A DNA stretch of 64,000 nucleotides from an uncultured bacterium (lineage in GTDB: Bacteria; Bacillota; Clostridia; Christensenellales; HGM11417), in assembly GCA_905215695.1 (NCBI GenBank), contig CAJMQN010000002.1:62001-126000 (forward strand). Direction: 5' to 3'. Shown here in pieces: positions 58,095 to 64,000 of this stretch. Numbering within the stretch: the first letter of the stretch is position 1; every line of letters begins with the position of its first letter. A model generated the notes under the pieces. It was not told where the DNA came from. It did not search any database and saw only the letters and a program-made list of their open reading frames with translations. The translations under genes and the position numbers were made by a program.

Positions 58095-59383
58095 TTCTCC
58101 TCTCCCTCGTACAAGTAGCACGCCACGCTGTGGGTGGGCGAGACCCGCCGAAGCGCGGGATACGCGCCCGAACAGCGCGCCTCGCATTTGTCGCAGCGAT
58201 CTCGGAAATAGCAGTAGTTCGGCATATTGATGGGATTCGGGACCTGACCGGGAATACTGTAGAGCCGCTCCACCTTGCGGTTGACCGCGGGTTTCGCCTT
58301 TTGCAGCCCCACCGTATAGGGATGAAGAGGATTCTCGAAGATTTCCTCCACCGTGCCCTGCTCGATGACACGCCCCGCGTACATGACCACCACATAGTCC
58401 GCCATCTCCGCGATGACGCCGAGGTCGTGCGTAATCAGCATGATACTACCGTTTATCTTTTGCTTGATTTCGCGCAGAAGATCCAGTATCTGCGCCTGAA
58501 TGGTCACGTCGAGCGCCGTAGTCGGTTCGTCCGCGATGATGAGGCGGGGGTTGCAGGACAGAGCCATTGCGATCATGACGCGCTGACGCATTCCGCCCGA
58601 CAGTTCGTGGGGATAACTCTTATAGACGCGCTCGGGCATGGAAATTCCCACGAGGTTCAGCATTTCGATGGAGCGCGCCTTGGCGCGCTCCTTGTTCGCG
58701 CCCGGGACGTGCAAAAGATAGACTTCGTCCAACTGGTTGCCGATGGTGAAAACAGGATTCAGGGAAGTCATCGGCTCCTGAAAAATCATCGCGATTTCTT
58801 TGCCGCGCAGACGGTGCATTTCCGAAGAGGGCATCTTCGCGACGTCGAAAGTCTTTTCCTCCATTTCAAAGAGCGGAACGCCCTTTTCGTCCTGCGCCTG
58901 CACCTTTTCCACACGGCGGCGGTTGCGCTCCACGATGACCTGCGTCTTGATTTCTCCGTCCTCGGTACGCTCATACACGGGAATGGGCTTTCCGTGTTCG
59001 TCCCGCACATAGTCCATCGCGCGAACGCGGATACTGCCCTCCACAATCTGACCCTGCGGCGCCTGCACGAGCTGCATCAATGAGAGCGAGGTCACGCTCT
59101 TGCCGCAGCCGGACTCCCCCACGATGCCTACCGTCGAACCCCGCGGAATTTGGAAGGTTACGCCGTCAACCGCTTTCACGACGCCCGCGTCCGTGAAAAA
59201 GTAGGTGTGCAGATTGTCAAATTCTACAACGTTGTTCGGGTCGGACATCTCCGCGAGATACTCGGATTCGGGGACGTTTTTGCGTTTTTTGCGTTTCTCA
59301 AATTCCTTGGTGATCCGGAGATTTTCTTTCGCGGTGTTGCGAATTTCTTTGCCGGATATGTATTTGACTTTTTCCCGTTTCAT
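58091..59383 (-). CDS. oppD: Oligopeptide ABC ATPase OppD with insertion
   Basis: A 430-residue ATPase, about 90 residues longer than usual OppD. A charged N-terminal extension (1-50, Lys/Arg/Glu-rich) precedes the domain. Between Walker A (GESGCGKS, 89-96) and the Q-loop (FQEPMTSLNP, 201-210) is an extra polar segment of about 60 residues (roughly 122-183). The signature is ELSGGMRQRVMIA and Walker B LIIADEPTTALDVTIQ; the C-terminal Cys-rich region is present (CYFRDRCDKCEARC). The start at 59383 has GAGGTG upstream, so the extension looks genuine. It energises peptide uptake with OppF. Confidence 0.92.
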   Translation of the reverse strand: MKREKVKYISGKEIRNTAKENLRITKEFEKRKKRKNVPESEYLAEMSDPNNVVEFDNLHTYFFTDAGVVKAVDGVTFQIPRGSTVGIVGESGCGKSVTSLSLMQLVQAPQGQIVEGSIRVRAMDYVRDEHGKPIPVYERTEDGEIKTQVIVERNRRRVEKVQAQDEKGVPLFEMEEKTFDVAKMPSSEMHRLRGKEIAMIFQEPMTSLNPVFTIGNQLDEVYLLHVPGANKERAKARSIEMLNLVGISMPERVYKSYPHELSGGMRQRVMIAMALSCNPRLIIADEPTTALDVTIQAQILDLLREIKQKINGSIMLITHDLGVIAEMADYVVVMYAGRVIEQGTVEEIFENPLHPYTVGLQKAKPAVNRKVERLYSIPGQVPNPINMPNYCYFRDRCDKCEARCSGAYPALRRVSPTHSVACYLYEGEEK

Positions 59384-59386
59384 CGG

Positions 59387-60502
59387 TCACCTCTTCATCT
59401 TCGGGTCAAACGCGTCCCGGAGACCGTCGCCCACGAAGTTGAACGCAAGTACCGCGAGCACAATACAGATTCCCGGTGGGCCCCATAGATTGAAATAGTT
59501 TGCAAGGATTTCCGGGTTGTTGGCGGCGGAAATCATGGTGCCCCATGCCGCAAACGGTACAGGCACGCCGAGACCGAGATAGGAAAGCGTCGCTTCGGTC
59601 AGAATAACGCTTCCGAGGCTCAGGGTCATCGAGACGATGAGCTGCGGCATGACGTTGGGAACAAGATGTTTGAAGATTTTGCGCCAAAAGGGCAAACCTG
59701 CCGCTTCCGTCGCCGTCATAAATTCCTGCTCGCGCAGAGACAAAATCTGTCCGCGCACCATGCGCGCCGTCCCCGCCCAACCGAAAAATACAAGGATGAT
59801 CATCAAATAATAGATACGGAGCTGTCCCGGGACTTTCCACGCGGAGAGCAGGGAACTTGCTATGAGCAGCATCGGGAACTGCGGCAGACAGTAGAAGATG
59901 TCCACGATACGCATGATGAGCTGATCCACCCACTTGCCGAAGTAGCCCGCCAAACCGCCGAGCACAATCCCCACAAGGGTGGAGAGAATGACGACCAAAA
60001 AGCCGATGGACAGACTGATTCTTCCGCCGTACATGATTCGTGTCATGACGTCCATGCCCATTGCGTCCGTTCCGAGCCAATGCTCACCGCTCGGCGCGGC
60101 GTAAATGTTCTGCGAAAACTGGTCGTATGTCACGTCGTACATGGTGACTTCGATTTCTTTGGCTACGCCGTATTCGACAACAGTAATCGTTTCGGTAATC
60201 TTTTCCTGAAAATACGAGCCCTTGCCCGGACGGTCGTCCGTCTCCGTCTCTCCCCAAGGGGAGAACAGCGGACCGAGAAAGGAGAAGAGAAACAGAAATA
60301 CGATGACCGAAAGACCCACTACGGAGAGTTTGGAACGGAAAAACCGGCGCATGACCATGCGCATCGGAGAAATAATCTGTACCTGTTCCGAGGACTCACC
60401 GGGGGATTCCGGTTCGGGTTCCCCGGCGGGAAGCGCGGCGTCAAGGACGGTCTCTTCGGAGATTTCGGAAAGCTCTTCGGGCTTTTTAAAGTTTTCGTCC
60501 AT
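59387..60502 (-). CDS. oppC: Oligopeptide ABC permease OppC
   Basis: A 371-residue permease. A long acidic cytoplasmic N-tail (about 1-50) leads to the first transmembrane segment near residue 60. A periplasm-side domain of about 90 residues follows, and five more helices including the ATPase-contact loop (EFMTATEAAGLPFWRKIFKHLVPN). It pairs with OppB to form the pore. It lies 2 bases after oppB and 3 before oppD. Confidence 0.92.
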   Translation of the reverse strand: MDENFKKPEELSEISEETVLDAALPAGEPEPESPGESSEQVQIISPMRMVMRRFFRSKLSVVGLSVIVFLFLFSFLGPLFSPWGETETDDRPGKGSYFQEKITETITVVEYGVAKEIEVTMYDVTYDQFSQNIYAAPSGEHWLGTDAMGMDVMTRIMYGGRISLSIGFLVVILSTLVGIVLGGLAGYFGKWVDQLIMRIVDIFYCLPQFPMLLIASSLLSAWKVPGQLRIYYLMIILVFFGWAGTARMVRGQILSLREQEFMTATEAAGLPFWRKIFKHLVPNVMPQLIVSMTLSLGSVILTEATLSYLGLGVPVPFAAWGTMISAANNPEILANYFNLWGPPGICIVLAVLAFNFVGDGLRDAFDPKMKR

Positions 60503-60504
60503 TG

Positions 60505-61503
60505 CTACCTCCCGAGCTTGACCCGCGGATCGACCACTGCATACATGAGGTCGGACAGCAGAATACCGATGACCGTCAGCACCGCAAGAAACATATTGTA
60601 TCCCATGACAAAGGGGATATCCCCCGCCACCATCGCCTGATACGCCATCTGACCGATGCCGGGAATCGCAAATACCTGTTCCGTTATCATTGCGCCCGAA
60701 AACAGTCCGGGCAGCGTGCCTGCGAGCATGGTCACAAGGGGCACCATCGTATTTCGGAAGGCGTGCTTATAGACGACCGTGCGCTCGGAGAGTCCCTTGG
60801 CGCGGGCGGTACGGATATAATCCGCATTCAGAACTTCAAGGGTATTGGTGCGGGTATAGCGCATCAGACCGCCGATGGAGAGTACCACAAGCGTCACAAT
60901 CGGCAGAACAAGGTGCGCACACATGTCCCAGAACCTTCCCCACGGATTTCCCGCCCAGTTCACAGTCGTATCCACGAGTCCCTGTAACGGAAGCCACCCC
61001 AGCCCCACCGAGAATACACGCATCAGGAGTGCGGCAAAGAAGAAGGATGGCAGGGAGATTCCCATCATGACCAGCACGCTGACCGTGTAGTCCGCTTTGC
61101 CGTACTGGTGCGTCGCCGAATAGATGCCGAGCGGAATCGCGATCGCGAACTGCAAAACCATCGCCACGAAAGAGATGCCGAAGCTGATCCACATGTTTTT
61201 GAAAATCACTTCGCCCACGGGCGCTTTGTATTTAAAGCTCATACCGAGGTCGCCCTGCACGAGATTCCCGAGCCAATTGAAATAGCCTTTGACGATTCCG
61301 CCGAAGGAATTGTCCAAAATTCCGTACAATTCCTTCATGCGGTCAATGTCAGCCTGCGAGACCGTCCCCTGCTGAATCTGCGACGCAAACTGCTGGTCCA
61401 CATAGTCCTGCGGAAGCATACGAATCAGCCCGTATATGAGCACCGAGACTCCGAACAGAATCAGCAGAGACAAGAGCAGTCTCTTGATGATGTACTTTAC
61501 CAT
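60505..61503 (-). CDS. oppB: Oligopeptide ABC permease OppB
   Basis: A 332-residue permease with six transmembrane helices and the usual OppB opening (MVKYIIKRLLLSLLILFGVSVLIYGLIRMLPQD in the family pattern). The coupling loop is ADYIRTARAKGLSERTVVYK. It lies 12 bases after oppA. With OppC it forms the channel receiving peptides from the OppA lipoprotein. Confidence 0.94.
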   Translation of the reverse strand: MVKYIIKRLLLSLLILFGVSVLIYGLIRMLPQDYVDQQFASQIQQGTVSQADIDRMKELYGILDNSFGGIVKGYFNWLGNLVQGDLGMSFKYKAPVGEVIFKNMWISFGISFVAMVLQFAIAIPLGIYSATHQYGKADYTVSVLVMMGISLPSFFFAALLMRVFSVGLGWLPLQGLVDTTVNWAGNPWGRFWDMCAHLVLPIVTLVVLSIGGLMRYTRTNTLEVLNADYIRTARAKGLSERTVVYKHAFRNTMVPLVTMLAGTLPGLFSGAMITEQVFAIPGIGQMAYQAMVAGDIPFVMGYNMFLAVLTVIGILLSDLMYAVVDPRVKLGR

Positions 61504-61515
61504 AATTCCTCTTCG

Positions 61516-64000
61516 TCAGTGTACGAAATCCACTTCCCACATGCGGCTCAACGGGCTCGTGTAGGGAGATACTTCGCTGTCCTTCGTGACCATCGTGTTC
61601 TTATCCAAAACGTTGATGTTGAATACGTACAGTTCCTTTCTCTGATAGACCGGAAGCTCCACCGCAAGATCCATGACCAGTTTCAAGGCGTCTGCGTAAA
61701 TCGGTTTGCGGGATTCGTCCGAAAGCGTTTCGCGTCCAAGATCTATCAGTTTGCTCAGTTGGGTTATGATATCGTAGCTCTGTTTATAGTCCTCGTCACG
61801 CGAATAATTCTTCTTGATGTCGTCATAGCCCCAGTTTAAGACGCTGGTTGCCTTGGAATCCATGTGATAGACCTGGAACATATCGGGGTCAATGGTCGAG
61901 GACCAAGCCGCCGCCCACACCGACAGCGCACCGCTCGCGAGTTTGGAGAGCGCCTGGCTGTCCGTCTCTACCACAATGTCGCAACCGAGGCTGTTTAGAA
62001 TGTCTGCGGACTGCTTTAACGTCATAAATACAGGGTGATCCGTCGTGTCACCCGCGACCGTGAATTTCAGGGAGAGCGGTTTGCCCGCGAGGAGCATCTT
62101 GCCCCCTACTTCGGCATAGCCCGCGAGTTTCAGCTCCTGTTTTGTCTTTTCCCCCGTCTTATCGTAGGGGTACGCCGCTGTCGCCCCCTCGGGATATGCC
62201 CAGCTCACTTTGGACATCGGGCGGTGTATCACCTCCGCCAAGCCGTTGGAGAAATAATTCAGGCACAGGCTCGTATCCATAGAATACATGAGTGCGCGGC
62301 GGACATGGACGTTTTTCAACTCTTCTTCGCCCGCGTTGATTCCGATATAGCCGTAACCGAGATTGTCAACGAGCACTTTGTCAAGGGTCTTGTCCTTTTC
62401 GATGCCCTTCATCGTCTCTACCGTTGCCGAAGGAGCCGCAAAGTGAACTTCTCCCGTCTTGACTGCGTCGAACATCTGATTCGCCACGATCGTCTTATAG
62501 CGCATATATTTGATTTTCGCGTTCTTGGAGGTGTCCGTCCCGTCGCCGAGACAGGTATAGAAAAAGGGATTGCGCTCGAAATACACGTTCTTGCCGTCAA
62601 AGAAACGGTTTTTGGTCAGATTCTCGGAATTGTTGTCCGCGTCCGTTCCCATATAGACTCCCGCGCCGAGCGGAACGCCGTTCACCTTCTGCAGAACCTT
62701 GGTCATATAGTTGTAATCGTGGGACTTGAAACCGAAACTCACAGGTTTCTTATCGTCGTAACCCTTCACGCCGGGCGCGTTGAAGGAGGTGTAGTCCACA
62801 TCGACGGCTTCCTCTTCGCCCTTCGGAATATAATTTTCAAATTCCGTCCCCGTCGCATCCGAATAGTAGTGCATGGGCGCGACCGTGAAGCAGAGATTCC
62901 ACTTCGCCTTGGGGTCCTGTCCCTTGATCTTTACGCTCAAGACGTCATAACCCGGGTACTTCGTCGTTCCGATGAAGTCCGCGCCGTCTTTTACCGTGAT
63001 GCCGGAAACCGTTTCCGTCAGGGTGTCGGCGTTCTCAAACCACTTACTCTTCTCCTCCGCCGCGAAAATCGCACGGATTTTGGAGGCGGTTACATAATAG
63101 TTGGCAACCGTCGCAAGGTCGTTATTGTCCTCGATGTACTTCCGGTACGCGGCTTCGATTGCCTGCTCCCGCGAAATCTCCACTCCGTCATATTTGCCGA
63201 GGTCATAGACATATTTGCCTTCGGAATCCTTAATCTTTTCGCCCGCGGCGTCCGTCTTGGGGAAAATCATGCCCTCGAGGATATAAAACGCCTGATAGGG
63301 ATACTGCACATTGTAATCCTGATAGCTGTCCTGCGCCGTCTTGAAGTCGCTGTCAAGCTCCGCGCGGAAGGTCTCTTTGGTAACCGCGATATCCGCTTTT
63401 GCCTGCTTCATTGAGTCGGAATCGTCCTCTTTGACTTCAAAGATACTGTCGTCATAATCTTTGAGTCCGTTGTTGGTCGCCTCGATCCAAAGTTCCTCGT
63501 TGCGCTCGATCATGATGTTGACTCGCTCTTCCGCTTTCGCCACGAAGGTCTGCTCAAAGTCCTCGTCGGTCTGGTCGGTCGTTTGCAGCCGATACTCGGA
63601 CAATCCTATGATGTCCGTCGAGTACAGCGTCGAAGACCCCGTATAGATCGGGTCGAGATAGACGTACATGTTGAAGAGAACGTCCTTGATCGTCAGTTCG
63701 GTGCCGTCGCTGAATTTGATTCCTTTTTTGATGACGATCTGATACTCTGTCTCGCCCTCGCCGCTGTTCGGGGTGAATTTTTCCGCATAGTCGAGCGCGA
63801 CGACGGGTTCCTCCGTGCCGTAGGCAAGCTCCGCATTCTTGGTCGTGCCCATCATGCTGATTTGGGTCATACCGATGACTTCCGCGTCGTTGCCCGAAGT
63901 GTAGAAGAAGGGCGAAAATACGCCGTCCATTTCGAGAACAGCGACCGAGAGCGGATCCCATTCGGAATCGTACTTGCGGACGTTTCCGCCGCAGCCGAAC
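61516..64000 (-). CDS. oppA: Oligopeptide-binding lipoprotein OppA (5' end beyond window)
   Basis: The extracellular substrate-binding protein, at least 828 residues, with the frame open to the window edge. The last in-frame residues before the edge read FGCGGN, a lipobox cysteine, so only the signal peptide is missing. SBP_bac_5 features are IKKGIKFSDGTELTIKDVLFNM near the start, VHVRRALMYSMDTS and YPYDKTG later. It is much longer than typical OppA (about 540 residues), with an extra acidic/Lys-rich region (residues about 110-260 after the Cys). It delivers peptides to OppBC. Confidence 0.9.
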   Translation of the reverse strand, partial: FGCGGNVRKYDSEWDPLSVAVLEMDGVFSPFFYTSGNDAEVIGMTQISMMGTTKNAELAYGTEEPVVALDYAEKFTPNSGEGETEYQIVIKKGIKFSDGTELTIKDVLFNMYVYLDPIYTGSSTLYSTDIIGLSEYRLQTTDQTDEDFEQTFVAKAEERVNIMIERNEELWIEATNNGLKDYDDSIFEVKEDDSDSMKQAKADIAVTKETFRAELDSDFKTAQDSYQDYNVQYPYQAFYILEGMIFPKTDAAGEKIKDSEGKYVYDLGKYDGVEISREQAIEAAYRKYIEDNNDLATVANYYVTASKIRAIFAAEEKSKWFENADTLTETVSGITVKDGADFIGTTKYPGYDVLSVKIKGQDPKAKWNLCFTVAPMHYYSDATGTEFENYIPKGEEEAVDVDYTSFNAPGVKGYDDKKPVSFGFKSHDYNYMTKVLQKVNGVPLGAGVYMGTDADNNSENLTKNRFFDGKNVYFERNPFFYTCLGDGTDTSKNAKIKYMRYKTIVANQMFDAVKTGEVHFAAPSATVETMKGIEKDKTLDKVLVDNLGYGYIGINAGEEELKNVHVRRALMYSMDTSLCLNYFSNGLAEVIHRPMSKVSWAYPEGATAAYPYDKTGEKTKQELKLAGYAEVGGKMLLAGKPLSLKFTVAGDTTDHPVFMTLKQSADILNSLGCDIVVETDSQALSKLASGALSVWAAAWSSTIDPDMFQVYHMDSKATSVLNWGYDDIKKNYSRDEDYKQSYDIITQLSKLIDLGRETLSDESRKPIYADALKLVMDLAVELPVYQRKELYVFNINVLDKNTMVTKDSEVSPYTSPLSRMWEVDFVH

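Noticed and set aside
1..64000. CRISPR array, rRNA operon or complete tRNA gene
   Set aside because: No regularly spaced repeats and no rRNA or full tRNA cloverleaf sequences were recognised on either strand.

Overview
The window looks like one chromosomal segment of a monoderm Bacillota, most likely an uncultured Clostridia member. The basis is gene content: HisZ-dependent ATP phosphoribosyltransferase, a GlgC/GlgD pair, a YtrA-type GntR regulator with its ABC exporter, an OppABCDF locus, and strong AGGAGG-type ribosome binding sites on most genes. The species cannot be named from this sequence alone. No rRNA, complete tRNA or CRISPR array is visible.

Two unlike parts are joined. Positions 1 to about 6,700 are visibly AT-rich and hold mobile-element debris: the 3' part of a large serine recombinase, the 5' half of an ABC ATPase, an intact RlmN/Cfr-family radical SAM methyltransferase, a string of four overlapping small genes (RelB/RelE plus two HEPN-like proteins), and a terminase large subunit that has lost its N-terminus. 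The junctions near 1,620 and 6,690 are either real decay scars or assembly joins. From about 6,790 onward the DNA is GC-rich with orderly housekeeping operons.

Region by region: 6,795-9,802 is one large gene, an endonuclease Q-like PHP nuclease fused to a UvrD/PcrA helicase and broken by a frameshift near 8,035. At 10,811-12,748 a GntR-regulated ABC exporter has a palindromic operator in its promoter. At 12,785-23,576 (minus) lies a glycogen operon, glgB-glgC-glgD-glgA-glgP, followed by a GH13 hydrolase and a ferritin-like gene. At 23,670-25,851 (minus) is pyrE-mtnN-SDR. At 25,870-31,479 (minus) a manno-heptose activation pathway (gmhA, a HddC-GmhB fusion, hddA) is set between two glycosyltransferases, with a third glycosyltransferase divergent at 31,612. 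A candidate small RNA at 34,388-34,611 has its own promoter and terminator.

At 34,614-42,222 (minus) is a complete shikimate-to-phenylpyruvate operon (aroQ-aroF-aroB-aroC-pheA-aroA-aroEK). It is preceded by a 27-codon Phe/Tyr-rich leader ORF and a terminator, a likely attenuator. At 42,206-49,763 (minus) is the histidine operon hisZGDCBHAFIE; no histidinol-phosphate phosphatase is present. At 50,021-53,208 (plus) are a condensation-fold acyltransferase-like protein, a zinc-ribbon membrane protein and a PflA-like radical SAM protein. At 53,245-56,763 (minus) is PAS/PP2C phosphatase-argS-HAD phosphatase. At 56,835-64,000 (minus) is an opp peptide transporter whose oppA runs off the window and whose oppF carries a frameshift.

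A recurring theme is TATAAT followed after only 6-7 bases by ATG (pyrE, the PP2C gene, the acyltransferase-like gene, and the aromatic leader ORF). This suggests leaderless transcripts are used here.
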